From Acanthococcus lagerstroemiae (lineage: Eukaryota; Arthropoda; Insecta; Hemiptera; Eriococcidae), in NCBI GenBank assembly GCA_031841125.1, contig CM063111.1:39568955-39632954 (forward strand): a stretch of 64,000 bases of DNA, read 5' to 3'. The position numbers were made by a program, and so were the translations under genes. A model generated the notes under the pieces. It did not search any database and had not been told where the DNA came from. It was given only the letters and a program-made list of their open reading frames with translations. Of this stretch, positions 1 through 10,915 are shown one piece after another (the stretch's first letter is position 1; each line of letters opens with the position of its first letter).

Positions 1-975
1 AGAAGGAGAAGAATTTGATTCCAGAAGGGGAGTGAGGCAGGGCGACCCAATCTCGCTGTTCAACTGTGCGTTGAACGAGATTTTCAAAAATTTAAATTGG
101 GATAACAAAGGAGTTAGCATCAATGGTGATCTTCTGAACTACTTAAGGTTCGCCGACGACCTAACAGTGGTGGCGGGATCCTGGAGCGACCTGCAAGAGA
201 TGCTGGAGGAACTCAACTTTCAGAGCAAGAAGGCAAGCATGGAAGTAAACCTATCAAAAACCAAAATTCTTACCAACTCAGGGCACCTGCAGGAAATCAA
301 AATCGAAAATCAAAAAATTGAGATTGTAGAAAATATAATTTATTTAGAGCAGCTACTATCATTCCAAAACCAAATGGAAAAAGAAATAAACAGAAGAATT
401 ACAATTGCATGGAGTAAATTCTGGAGCTTAAAATTTATTTTGAAAAACAACTATTCCCTGAAATTCAAAGCTACCTATTTAACAGTTGTGTTCTTCTGGC
501 ACTCACCTACGGCTGCCAAACATAGACGCTATCCAAACAGCTAGAGAAGAAACTTCAGTCTACCCAAAATTCAATGGAAAGAGCTATGCTAGGAATATAA
601 CTGAAAGACAGAGTCAAATTGAAAACAATAAAAGAAAAATTTCGGCAAAATAAAAATATAACACACTTTACAAGGAGATTGAAATAGGACTGAGTAGGCC
701 ATTTGGGTAGGCTAAAGGACGATCGCTGGTCATATAAAATTACTTTTTGGCACCTGAGAGGAGGGAAAGGACGGGGTAAACAGAAGGCTAGATGGTCAGA
801 CGACTTCTTTCACTTTAGAAAAGTAATATACCCCTCCGGTCAAATCAGGTGAACCAGATTGTTTCATAGAACAACGGCTGACCGGGCCGAATGGAGGAGG
901 TTGAGGGAGGCATTCGCCCAAAAACAGGGCCTTATACAAGAAACAACATCGAAAAAGTTCTACCTAAAGTTGTAA
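1..975 (+). pseudogene. LINE ORF2 C-terminal half (RTE-like reverse transcriptase), broken
   Basis: Decayed 3' part of a non-LTR retrotransposon polymerase. The frame open from the window edge reads GVRQGDPIS and then LRFADDLTVV, the second containing the FADD catalytic box of reverse transcriptase, followed by the thumb region with a degraded YLG motif and EINRRI. Near position 490 the frame shifts. The new frame continues through several stops (YGCQT, a VGHLGR-like segment, then ARWSDDF) and ends at TAA 973-975 after WRRLREAFAQKQG, the usual tail of insect LINEs of this type. Relative to the family the PIS-LFN junction seems to lack two codons. The 5' part is outside the window. With this many lesions it is a dead copy. 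LINE identity is secure; the clade (RTE-like) is inferred from motif style. Confidence 0.9.
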
Positions 976-1667
976 ATTTTGCGTAATAAAAATGCTTGTA
1001 ATAAAAATAATGATGTAGCCGTAAGCGTTGAAATTCAGGCCTTTTAAAAATATCGGGCCCTCTTGGAAGTCCGGACCCGGGGTATTTCCTGCTTTCTCCT
1101 CCCCCTCTCATGAGGGTTGAATTAAATTGAATGGTGATGTATTCCTTAGCTTCTCGATAACTCAACTTTTCTCCCTCCTGTGCTAATCTTTTCATTTCTG
1201 AGAAGGATTTACACTTTGTATCCTTTATCTACTCTTTTCATAGCTCAGAATTCTTTGCCTTCTTTTCCAGTCCTTTCCCTCAACCATTCCCTCTAGCGTC
1301 TAGCAGTATTAACGATATCTCTCGATTTCTTATATTATGACCTATCATTTTAACCCATCTCTTTACAATTATATTCCAAATTTCTCTTTCCCTTTCTATT
1401 CGCTCTAACACTTCCTCATTTCGGTTCAGAGGTGTCACTGGACATTTTTTTTTTGGGGGGGGGTAATTTTTTTAGTAGTGTTGTCCTACATTCATCGGCA
1501 TTGGTAGATTCTTTGGGGGGGGGGGGTAGTATGTTGTATTACAGTGTCTAACAGCCATTTAAGTCATCTATTTTCAGTCATGGTCATTTAAAAATTTAAG
1601 AATCAACAAATTATACCTTGAAAGATACAACAAAGAATTTAGAATTGGAAAATTCTATTATAATGAC

Positions 1668-2239
1668 CAGTGTATTGCAGCTAAAAATTTTAGCTTCGGC
1701 TTTCGGCTTAAGCTTTTGACCTTGAAAAATATGAATTTGGCTTTCTGCTTTCGGCTTTTAAGAAAAATTTGGCTTACTTTCGACTTTTTTCAGCTGGCCT
1801 TCGGCTTTTTGGCTTCTTTAGTCTTTACTGATAAAAATACTTAATTTCCGTTGCCCAATACCCAAAAGCCAAAACGTACAAACAAATTGCAGTCGGATTG
1901 ACTGAGCCAGAGTCTACTACTCTGTATTCTGTAATTCCAGAAACTTCTAATAAAAAATAATGTTCTGATATTCTGAGCTGAAATTTGCCGTCAACTGACA
2001 CCTGAGCTGAGGTGTTGAGGCTTAAGGAGGGAAAATGTAGTTCTCAAAAATATCACACACAAGGAAAATTGATGAGAGCTCACGAATTTATAGGTTTTTG
2101 AGAAGCCAAAAGAAAGCTGGAAAAATTTGGCTTCTTTCGACTTTTGGCTTGTAAAGGTACAAATAAAGCTGGCTTTCAGCTTTTCTCTTATCAGTAAAAA
2201 TTGGGCTAAATTTGGCTTTTGGCTGGCTGCAATACACTG
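1668..2239. mobile_element. non-autonomous hAT element, 572 bp, with 8-bp TSD
   Basis: Terminal inverted repeats are CAGTGTATTGCAGC at 1668-1681 and its exact reverse complement at 2226-2239. The element is flanked by a perfect 8-bp direct repeat ATAATGAC at 1660-1667 and 2240-2247, the hallmark of hAT transposition. The interior is a low-complexity alternation of GGCTTT and GGCTTTTGG-like words on both arms, with no transposase ORF. It is inserted inside the 1427-4100 element and so is younger than it. Confidence 0.9.
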
Positions 2240-2933
2240 ATAATGACCAGGGCTGAAATTTTTATGCGAATGCATATTTTTAATCCATGGCGTATAGGTA
2301 TAAGTTTTAAAAGATCTTCACGAATCACATAATTCTCAGTCAAATGAGCAGCACTTCATCCTGCATATTTCGCATATTTTGGCATTTACCGCATATTTTG
2401 CATCAATTCTGCTTATTTTTCAATTTTCTTTCCCAAAAAAGTTATTTTTTTAGCTCTGAGAATGATGTCCGACTCCAAAAAAGATTGAGAAGACTCAATG
2501 GTTAAGGAATCAGTAAAAAAGCATTTAGAAAAATATGTTCTATGTTCTTTTACAGGTGAGATAACCTTTCTCTTGCCCGCATCAAATTCATCAATCATTA
2601 AGAAATTACGAATAGGTGCATTATCTCCTGGGTGCATCTCCTATTAAAACTCTTAAGGAGATGCTTTGCTGGATCATTTTAAAATATGATAAAAACTGTC
2701 TCAGTGTATCCAACTTAATTTTTCCTTTGAAATGATATAACCATATTGTATTTGCATGTTTATGCATATTTTACAATTTTGACGCATATTTTTGGCATAT
2801 TATTTGGACTGAATTCAGTGCATAAAATATGCGCAGATTTCGCTATTTTTTAATTAAAATATCAGCTTACAAGAGTCTTCGCATGTATCACATGGTCATG
2901 TGAGTCGTGTGAGACGTGATCATGCGCGTATTA

Positions 2934-3782
2934 AAGTAGGTGAGCTCAATAAGGCCCTTAATTTAAGGTCTTCGCTCTCCAGACTTTCATGTAAGTGATT
3001 TCATGTTTTTGTGTTATAATCGTCGACTGCAATATTTAAAAATTGGCTAGCGTGAAATATTTTTATACTGCTCCACGTTCCTCAAAACTTCTAATAAAAA
3101 TACCAATTTTTCAAAACTTGATAAGGTCTCAGCGCACCAAAGAGGGCTGGTCCTATAACCTAATAAGGCCCAACCTAATACCAAATAAGCCTGACCTAAA
3201 ATTCGGTAAATAAAAATTTAAGCATGATTCAAATAGAAATAAATTAATTGTTAAAAAGAATATAATAATTATAATTAAATTAAAAGGAAATTCTATAACT
3301 TTTGTTCCTAAATATCTGATAGAAATGATTATGAGTAAGTTATAACTGAAATGATAATCAATTGATCTTACCAGGTTCGGCCTTATTAAGTTGCATAACA
3401 CTATTTTTCGTGAGTATCGTATACCTCGATTCCAAATTGCTCAAATTTCACTTTTCTGGCGTCGATCGTTAACCAACTACCACTGCAACAACTATCCAAT
3501 GTTTGATTTCTGGATAAATTCCATTTGACTAACATAATACTCGTAAATCCCCCAAGTTACACAAAAAACATATCGGCGCACTTTTTACGTTATTGGAAAA
3601 TCATCAACCGGCATATCTCGCGCCAGTGGATTAATATCTTGATAAAAACAATTGGACAGTGTTGACATATCACGAAGGAACAATTTTGCTGTAAGTTTTA
3701 ATGCAGTCTAGATCATATCAGTCAAGATCGGTATATTGGGCCTTATATTGAGATCCGGGCCTTATTAGACTCATCTACCTTA
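2934..3782. repeat. possible inverted-repeat unit with TAATAAGGCCC ends
   Basis: The left end has GTAGGTGAGCTCAATAAGGCCC-like sequence at about 2936-2958, and the right end has an imperfect inverted counterpart at 3755-3782 (GGGCCTTATTAGACTCATC). Internal AATAAGGCC words recur near 3130-3190. No clear target-site duplication and no ORF were found, so it may be a decayed foldback element or simply an internal part of the larger insertion. Confidence 0.4.
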
Positions 3783-4194
3783 TGCAATAAAATTCGTTTT
3801 TTCCCCCATGAAAATGTAATATTATAGACGAGGAAGTATATTTAGTTTTAGTTTATTATTTTAGCGCATTCATAGCAAATAGGGGGGGGGGAATTTATTT
3901 TAAGATTTCGATTTTGTTAGACACCTTGTGTATGTGTATTGCAAGTTAAGTGTATGGCATGGTACTACTACTTGCAGTATCACATGGCATTAATTCTGTT
4001 ACAATTTTTTATAACTACAAGAATAAATTTAATTATTGGCCTTTGAATTGGGGGGAGGGGTAATTTTGATCACCCCCCCCCAGCGGCACCCACGTTTCTG
4101 ATCTTTTCTATTTATTTGATTTTCAACATTCTCCCATAACACCATGTTTCAAAAGCTTCTATCATTTTTCTTTTTTGTTGGTATTCCTTTTAAA

Positions 4195-5060
4195 AAGTTT
4201 TCAAAACTTAATAGAAACTCCTCCGAAGTCTTTATAAACACTTGCATGTAACATCAGCATTTTTTCAAATTTTTTGATGACATTAACCTTTACCGCTGAT
4301 GCCTGAAGTTCAACAAGGGAAATACATAAAGATTATTCAGAAAATGCTTTCATCGAAGAAGACGAGACGATTACCTCTGACATACTTTAAAAGTAGGTGA
4401 AATCGTGAACATGTACAAGTCAGTTCAAGCTCAGAATGAATAAAGGACATCATTTTACGAGTACACCCGCAACACCTCGATCTATTTTAGAGCTCTCGAG
4501 CACCCCCTTCCACGAAATTTATTCAAAAGTTTTTCAACCGGGTCTTCTGTTATGTTAAGCAGGACAAATTTTTTGGTTTGCCTCATCACTTTTTCTTCTT
4601 TTTTTTTTTTCTAGAACACTACTTTGTAAGATGCATTAAAGGAAAAATACAATTCTTTTCATACGGAACTATATAAGTACGTTAAATTTCAACCCCCCAT
4701 GCGCACCGATTTGAATTTTTTTTTGCAAAACCGTTTTGGGTTCCTATAGTTTTTGCATCAAAACACACTACTTCTTGTTCTGGGAGTTAAAATCGAGGGG
4801 GAGGAGAAGTGAATATAAATACCATTCTAATATCCTTTTTTTTAAAAATCTTCGAAATTTGATCAGAACTGTTTTGACATTTTTACCTATCACATGTAAG
4901 TTGCATCAGAATTGTTTCAGATTTTCATGATAATATTAATCCGCACCGCAGAAGCATCAAGTTCTGCGTAGGAATTACCTAAGCATTTCTCAAAACACAC
5001 TTTCATCGAAGAAGGTGAAACGACTAGAGACTGAACGTTCTCCAGTAACATATGCTTGAA
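4195..5060. repeat. diverged direct duplication, spacing about 640 bp
   Basis: The stretch 4195-4400 and the stretch about 4840-5040 share the same order of words: aaaaxTTxxAAAxTT, CATGTAAxxTxCATCAG, TTTTxATGAxxxTAxx, CCGCxGxxGC, then CTTTCATCGAAGAAG and GACGA/CGACTA. They look like two old tandem copies of a longer unit. No coding potential was seen. The rest of 4211-5664 holds nothing recognisable beyond poly-T tracts (4596-4611) and a few short chance ORFs. Confidence 0.45.
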
Positions 5061-5672
5061 AAAAATCAATAGATTTCAGTATAATGGGTTTTATTTTCCA
5101 ATTTTTCTCGAGGAACATCAGTTTCTTTGAAAATTGAGAAGAACACGAACTGAAGCACGAATCATTTCTTTTTTCAAACGACAGTAAGAAACAGAAGACG
5201 AAAACCGATAACTGTGCTCATTCGAGTGGAATTATGGTTACTTTAATCTACAATCCCGGCAATTTTTGTGACAACCGATTTTTCCTGAAAATTGGAAAGA
5301 TGGGGTTTTCTTTTTTATAAAAAGAGGAATATAACACTCCGCTCACCAGCTATGTTGCAAACTATTACTACTTCAGAATTCGTAATTTTGAGGCCATTTC
5401 CTTGCTTTCGAGCTCTATAGGGGGATTAATTTGAAGTAATGATTATTTCATCAACTTGTATAAGATAGCAAAAAATAACTGAATGCAAGGATTTTTGGGA
5501 TGTTGGATTTAAATCTGAAGTTCTTTGAACATGTCCCTTGTTCTTGAGGTTCTAAACGAGGCTCATAATGAGTAACGACTACTTCAACGCATATCGCACT
5601 CGGAGAGTTTTAAGTCACCGAATCCAAATATAAGCTCGTATTTTGAGTCATCCTCTCATTAGTAGGCTCCAC

Positions 5673-5927
5673 CAGGGCGGAAATAGGAGGGGGCTAGGGT
5701 GGCTAAGCCCCCGGTTTCAAAATTAGCCCCCTAAATTTCATTATAAAATTATTATTAATACAGTGAGTCTTTTTTTTTTCTTACAAAGGAAGTATTACCG
5801 AGAAAAAAAAATTAATTGTTTTTTGGGAGAGAGGGGGCCATGAGGCCCTGATTTTTGAATTTTTATGGTTGTTTTACGCGCTGGGGCTTCAGCCCCCCCC
5901 CAAGTTTTTGCTCTGTTTCCGCCCCTG
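5673..5927. mobile_element. short hAT-type MITE with G/C-run hairpin interior
   Basis: The left end is CAGGGCGGAAATAGG at 5673; the right end, read on the reverse strand, is CAGGGGCGGAAACAG at 5927. Inside each end lie matching GGGGCTxxGG and GCCCCC blocks that would fold back on themselves. The flanks GGCTCCAC and GGTTCTAC match at 6 of 8 positions, a weak duplication. There is no ORF of its own; overlapping short frames are chance. Confidence 0.6.
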
Positions 5928-6159
5928 GTTCTACGGGAAGTGGGCAAATTGTGTAGGAGTATTTTAACATACAATATATTGCAAATAGTTAAATCGTTGT
6001 ATTTCGAATCATTGATTGTAGATGTGTTAATTTTAGGTCCCACGAGGGCTAATGTTGAATAATGGTAATTTCATAGTACATTATTATAATACGTTCAAAG
6101 TAATAAGGATTCTTTCCGAATTCAACTAAAAAGGTTTCTTAAATACGCTATCTAATTTC

Positions 6160-6575
6160 CAGTGTTGTTAGACAAAATAATTTTTTGTCATTTTGTCAGA
6201 GGTTGCATTTCATCTTTTTTTGTTACGTCATAAATTTTGTCATTTTCAGAGTTTTGTCATTTTGTTTTTTTCATGGTTTTGTTATGCCTTGACAGAATTA
6301 TTTTGTTATTTTGTCTTCCTTTTTGTCATGCCGCTTAGCATAGTCTACTGTCAATGGACAATGTTGCTTAGAATAATCTGTTATCAATTATTATGTTGTT
6401 TAGCATAGTTTATCATTTAATCGTTGGCGAATTTTGTCATTGGATTCAGTTTTTTGTTATTTCATAGATAAAATGGTCCTGACAAAAAAAAAAGATTCAA
6501 GGTTTTTCGTATGACAAAATTTTGAAAATTCAATTGTCATTTCGTCATTTTGTTTTGTTATGTTTAGCAACACTG
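6160..6575. mobile_element. non-autonomous hAT element, 416 bp, with perfect 8-bp TSD
   Basis: The ends are CAGTGTTGTTAGACA at 6160 and, inverted, CAGTGTTGCTAAACA ending at 6575. The flanks carry a perfect 8-bp direct repeat CTAATTTC at 6152-6159 and 6576-6583. The interior is made almost wholly of iterations of TTTTGTCATTTTGT and its complement, so the element is itself close to a simple repeat. No transposase is encoded. Confidence 0.9.
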
Positions 6576-6583
6576 CTAATTTC

Positions 6584-7150
6584 CCATGGCGTCAGAGAGC
6601 AAATAACAATCGGTGGTAAATAGTCAATATAAGAACGGGTAAAAATGATTATAATTTTTAAAAAAAGGAGACTTATACTTATTTTTGGACTTTTTCGATT
6701 TTCTTTTGTAGGGTAATTTGATAGGGATTCTAGATGACTGATGCATATTCCAATTTTGACCGTATGAGGAATATGTAAAAAGTGAAGATCGGGTCGATGT
6801 CCGAAATGAGTTTACTAAATCTAATAATAAGATCAAGTAGGTAATTTAAAGTCTTTAAAAACCATATCAGTGATGTGATCGGCAAATTATAGTTGGGGGG
6901 GGGGGGTTGTACCAGCTCAGTATCATATACTCGCTACAATGGGTCTTATATCTGATTCTATAAAGATAGATCGTTGTTTCACGTTCACGGAAATATGACA
7001 ATTACATTTTTCTTGTGTTGAGTGGTAGTTGGTAGTCTTTCGTTCAGTGTTGAATTTTTTAAAAATCAACGTATCTTTAACTGACCTAAAGCTAAATAAT
7101 ATCTTGTATTTAGCCTCATCCCTACTTCATTCAATGACGGTCTGCCTGAT
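6584..7150. other. no recognisable gene; G12 tract
   Basis: AT-rich DNA with a 12-13 base G run near 6896-6907 and no supported coding sequence, RNA or element boundary. Confidence 0.4.
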
Positions 7151-7159
7151 CAGTGCATG

Positions 7160-7770
7160 TAACTTGGAATAATATATTACATTTCAACTCCCTATGGACC
7201 AATATAGATAGAGGGGTTGAAACAGAATAATATCAGAAATTAAATCATTGTCTCAGAAAACCTCAGTTCCAACATATTTGACTCTAACACGAGTAGGTTC
7301 CTATAGTTTATGTTTCAGCTCCCTGTGAACAAATATAAATACGAGTGAGACCCAAACAATCTGTAAAATGAAATTCCCAACTCAGAAAATCCTAATTTCG
7401 AAATATTTGACGCCAAAATGTGTAAATTTAAATACTTCATATGTTTCAGCCCTTTGTGTCATTTTTTTAAATTGAGTTTTTGGTATCATTGGAAATAGGA
7501 GACAATCCTGTTTCTGAATGTGACGCAAAATCGCCTGTATGTTAAAACATGAAATTCATCAGATGAAGGTTTTTTGTGTGACCTCATCTTACCACTTCCC
7601 TGTGCTTTGTTGAGTAAAAACACCTCATTAGAGATCACTCGTACTGTAGATGAGTCCTTTTTTGTTATCAGGGTAATATGGAGGCTGAGACCAAAACAAC
7701 CCCAAAAACGACTCCACAAATCCTAATTTTTAACGTATCTAGTGGAAATCTCAGATTCTGCCCTTTATGG
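7160..7770. repeat. degenerate tandem repeat, unit about 125-130 bp
   Basis: The words TTTCAGCTCCCTGTGxAC, AATATAxATAxxxG, CTCAGAAAAxCCTxAxTTC and ATATTTGACxCxAA recur in the same order at about 7170-7300, 7305-7430 and 7440 onward, with a last fragment around 7720-7790. Copies are strongly diverged. No protein-coding signal was seen. From 7790 to about 9180 nothing recognisable was found. Confidence 0.55.
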
Positions 7771-7790
7771 ACCCTTTTGAGTTGGGGTAA

Positions 7791-9185
7791 ACGATAACAT
7801 CAAAACAAAATTCAGCGTATTCAGCAATCATGAAAATCGATTTTTATACATTTTTTATGTATTTTTATATTCTTGCCAAGGACAATAATGGTCAAAGTTC
7901 ACCTTTCACCAAAATTCAAGACGGGGGCATTGACCTTGAACAAGTTTTTGTTTCATAAAAGCACACGAAGGTGCTCTTTTGGTGCTCTGAATAATTTTTT
8001 TAGTCAAACTGACCCTTATTCTTCCGTTAAGAAAAAAAAAAGGCCTTGAATATCTCTGGACCTGTTAGAACAAATTATGCTCTTTGAAGTGCACCTTTTC
8101 GGGGTGGAAAAAAGAAGAAAAAAACCTTCTTTGGACCTCCCTAACCAACACTCCAAATTTCACGCATTCATGGCAGAATTCATGATTCTTATGGAATTCG
8201 GCAGCAGTGCGTCGTACAGGAGGTAACTTAGAATCACCTCCAATGGGGCTGAAATTTTGCCTACCATTGTGAGAATAAGTTTTTGATGAGACGTAATTTT
8301 GGGCGATTATGGTAATGTGACGTAAAATGGGGATCGCTAGTTTTTCCATCGACGAGATACGAGCTCGATTTCTGGCTAAGTTAAAAACGTTTGTTTTGGA
8401 ATCATCTTCTATCTAAAATTTTGTCGTCAAGTTGAGTAATTTGAGTATTTTGTACGTAATTTGTATTGTATTAAATTACAGTAGAACTGGTGAATTTTCA
8501 CTAGATATTCTCTATCGTAGTTTACTTGGGTTTGCGACTCTTGTGAATACAAGATTGAGAAGCTGAGTACCTACAAAAATTCGACAAAGATTATCTTTAA
8601 GGAACGAAAGTGACCTTGAGAGTTGACATTGTTAGGAACCAGTATTATAAAACTTAGTTAAAAATAATCGACGGTCAAGTGCACAACTTAGATGGTGCCT
8701 AAATGTTAAGGTGTCTACTCAACGATGAACTTAGAACTGTTGTGACGTCATGACGTTCTGAGAACTACAGACTGACGTATGGTCAGTGGTAGCTATTGAC
8801 CTAATAAATGGTTTTCGTCCGGGAAGTCATGAAATGGTCTATGGTGGCACTGTGGCAGAGTATAGGGTTGCAGCTCCAGACTAACCACTGAACGCCAATA
8901 GCTGATAGGAGCTGCTTGAGAGTTCACGCTGTGAACGATCCTCCATCTGACTTGACGATTCTATATGGGAGATAGGCCACGTGCTTATATTCCAGTGGTT
9001 TTCCAACCTACAGCTGCACTGTCGCGTTGACTACCCGAGGCCAGGGTCGGACTCTGAGGTCAAGTGTGAACAAGTCCGGCTAGTCAGGAGTCAGACTGAT
9101 GCACAAGAGAACCTATGCGTTTGGGTTCATTGCATACTGGGGTCAGTATCAAGCTCGTCCCTCAATTCTGGGGGCGAATGGATGC
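7791..9185. other. no recognisable gene
   Basis: Mostly AT-rich DNA with a more balanced part from about 8690 to 9180. The overlapping frames near 8981-9353 have no family resemblance I can name and show no splice structure that would support them. Confidence 0.35.
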
Positions 9186-9189
9186 GGTG

Positions 9190-9600
9190 CTACAGTCGAT
9201 GCATTCGGAGACATTGATAAGAGTTGTTATTGTTGTTATTATAGTAGTAAAGGCAGTAGTCAATATGAAAGTTTTGAGCACCTGACACTGGTTGTTGAGC
9301 CTGCAGCGGCAGTGGTCAATGACAGCAGTGCACCTGGCACCTCTGAAATGTAAAAGGGTTCTGTACCCTGGACAGCTAAGTTACTTAATCAGGCACTGTT
9401 GTATATTCTGAAGTTGGTATCACCGGGATGAGGGTTGTGGATTCTGGAGTTGGTGTCACTGAGAGGGTAACTGAAGTCGAAGAAAGATGAGTTGAGTCTG
9501 TCAGTTGAGTGACGTTGAAGCAGTTGTTGTAAAAAAAAGTGTTTGTAAATGAAGTGGAAAAAATGAAGACTGATGTCTCTTGAGCAATATGGTTCAAGAG
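9190..9600. repeat. low-complexity GTT/GTAGT-rich segment
   Basis: Runs of GTTGTTATT and AGTAGTAAAGGCAGTAGTC grade into imperfect GTTGGTGTCACTGA-like repeats. On the - strand 9385-9597 this reads as a Ser/Thr/Pro-rich frame (TSVTLSVTPTPESTT), which looks mucin-like but is what such a repeat would give by chance. No start context or splice sites support a gene. Confidence 0.4.
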
Positions 9601-9754
9601 GCTCAGGCTTGGCTTAGCTTAGTGTTAGCCTAGTTTTAGAAATTAGGCAAAGATGTTTACATCATATTCAAAAACCTTTTTATAGTGTTCTATGCTATCT
9701 ACCATTTTGGCCAGAAGACCTGACAAGGTCTTTTTCGATACTGTTCTCCCAAAT

Positions 9755-10013
9755 ACGAAAATTAGGTGATCCGTTCTTCAGACATCCTCCACAATGCTTG
9801 TCTGTTTCTCTCGGTCCTCTACAGTCCACATGGCTTCTTTCAAGCTCGTGCCGGTGAAGATTTTAGCTTGGTCTATCCGTCTTTTGGACGTTCTTCTACA
9901 ACTTCTCTTTCCTTCCACTTTTTCCTGAAATATCGATTTTTCAAGGCAGTTTCATTCCTTCTGATGTTGTGGCCAAAAAATTTCAGGATCGTTTGTTTAT
10001 ATTTAGCAAACTA
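9755..10013 (-). pseudogene. LINE 3' end relic
   Basis: Read on the - strand with frame changes, this gives FFGHNIRRNETALE, then KVEGKRSCRRTSKRRIDQ and TGTSLKEAMWTVEDREKQ. These correspond to the C-terminal LINE motifs (GHxxRRxxxxLE, GKVEGKRxRGRPxxRW, TGxSLxEAxxxAxDRExW) of RTE/CR1-like retrotransposons. Only about 85 residues remain, in at least two frames. The upstream RT domain is absent. Confidence 0.75.
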
Positions 10014-10052
10014 AAAATTGAAGCGCTGGATTTTTTATTCATCAATGAGATC

Positions 10053-10276
10053 CAGAGACGAAACCTGACTTTCAGTTTGGGGGATAGAGAAAGAAAATTT
10101 GCCGACAAATACTTTTTTTAACTAAAAATTCGCCGACAAAATTTTTTAAAATTTGCCGATTTTTTAATTAAAATATTTTTTAATTGAAAAAAACAGACAA
10201 ACAAACAAACGTTCTTAGAAAATGAAAAATTCAAATGAACAGTTTCTAAATTTGCCAACTGCCAAATTATTGGTAG
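10053..10276. repeat. interspersed repeat family A, copy 1
   Basis: Starts with CCAGAGACGAAAC and carries the family words GAAAATTTGCCGACAAA, TTAATTAAAATATTTTTTAATTG-like core, a run of CAAA units and AAATTTGCCAACTGCCAAA, ending in ATTATTGG. Other copies are at 12613-12850, 15483-15542 (cut) and 16817-17087. The complete copy at 16817-17087 ends in GTTTCATCCCTGG, the inverted match of the start, so the family looks like a short hAT-type MITE. No ORF. Confidence 0.65.
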
Positions 10277-10605
10277 CAGGGACATTCCGATAAGGGGGCA
10301 GGGGACAACGGGAAAATTTACCATTTCAGTCAGGCGAGTTAAAAAAATCCAACAAGTTAAAAGTTGTTTTTTTTGCTTTGATATTTGGAAGTTGAGTTGA
10401 GAGGTTGGGAAAACCCAATAAGTCAAAAGGTTTTTCTTCTTTTGCATTGATACTTGGGAATTTTGAGTTGAGTCAGTTGAAAAAATCCAACAGGTCAAAA
10501 GGTTTTTTTTTTTTGCATTGATAGGAACTTTGAGTTGAGTCACTTGGGACTTTTTCACAATTTTAACCCCCCCCCCCTCAGGAAAAACTCTTCGGTACGT
10601 CCCTG
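10277..10605. repeat. interspersed repeat family B2 with internal tandem array, copy 1
   Basis: Ends CAGGGACATTCCGATA and, inverted, CAGGGACGTACCGAA suggest a CAG-ended DNA element. The interior holds three imperfect units of AAAATCCAACAGGTCAAAAG + T-run + GCATTGATA + TTGAGTTGAG, period about 80 bp, ending in a C13 run. A related copy lies inverted at about 60235-60472 with the same start and the same order of words. An overlapping 255-residue - strand frame is an artefact of the repeat. Confidence 0.6.
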
Positions 10606-10614
10606 GACTCCAGA

Positions 10615-10915
10615 ACTCAGAATGGGATCCTAAAGTGGATGGACTATCGACATTCATTGCGTCCGGCTGCGGGGGACCTGAAATTTCCAGGTGAGTGCTC
10701 TGGGAGCGCGGACCTCGGTCAGTAGGGAACTCCGTGGTGGCCCTGGCAGGACGCGCGCAACGTTCCGGCCAGGAGAAATGGGGGCTCGGGCCCGGCCCCA
10801 AAGCGTTCCCCTCGGTACTGATGCGATGCCCGAAAGGGTAGTTTCCGGTGCCGGGGGTGCGGTGTCTCAGGGGCCACTTTGGCATGCGTGCATCGCCATA
10901 CGTCCCACGACACCA
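10615..10915 (-). repeat. GC-rich SINE-like repeat (family S), long copy
   Basis: Strongly CpG-rich compared with its surroundings. On the - strand it reads GGGACGTATGGCGATGCACG, CATGCCAAAGTGGCCCCTG, AGACACCGCACCCC, then GGAAACTACCCTTTCGGGCA, words repeated at 21308-21400, 28333-28390, 30951-31002 and 62668-62760. This copy continues into about 180 bp more GC-rich sequence. Overlapping frames on both strands are shadows. No clear A-box/B-box pair was found in this part; the tRNA-like head is seen in the copy near 63040. Confidence 0.6.

Larger units (their letters stand above)
1427..4100. mobile_element. hAT-like non-autonomous insertion with G-run-bearing ends
   Basis: This segment interrupts a LINE relic. 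The left end reads CAGAGGTGTCACTGG, and the reverse complement of the right end reads CAGAAACGTGGGTGCCGCTGG; both begin with CAG and share GGTGYCRCTGG. Long G runs follow inside each end (1451-1461, 1516-1527; C run at 4071-4081). Subterminal inverted motifs AGTGTCTAAC (about 1541) and GTTAGACAC (about 3916) support a single unit. No transposase reading frame is visible. A convincing 8-bp target duplication was not found. It contains a second inserted hAT element (1668-2239) and another possible inverted-repeat unit (2934-3782). Confidence 0.55.
1090..4210 (-). pseudogene. LINE ORF2 C-terminal end, split by a 2.7 kb insertion
   Basis: On the - strand, 4210 to 4101 encodes IEAFETWCYGRMLKIK and then, after a 2.7 kb interruption, 1426 down to about 1090 continues with NEEVLERIEREREIW, IGHNIRNREI and finally EMKRLAQEGEKLSYREA. 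These are the standard consecutive C-terminal motifs of an RTE/CR1-like LINE ORF2 (AFEMWCYRRMLKI, NEEVL, IGHxLR, EMKRLAxDRE). Several stops interrupt it. The two halves join in sense at 4101/1426, so the intervening DNA is an insertion and not part of the LINE. It is a separate copy from the + strand LINE ending at 975. Confidence 0.8.

Noticed and set aside
10118..10885. 255-residue - strand frame
   Set aside because: It runs through family B2 tandem units and a family S repeat; composition follows the repeats and no domain is visible.
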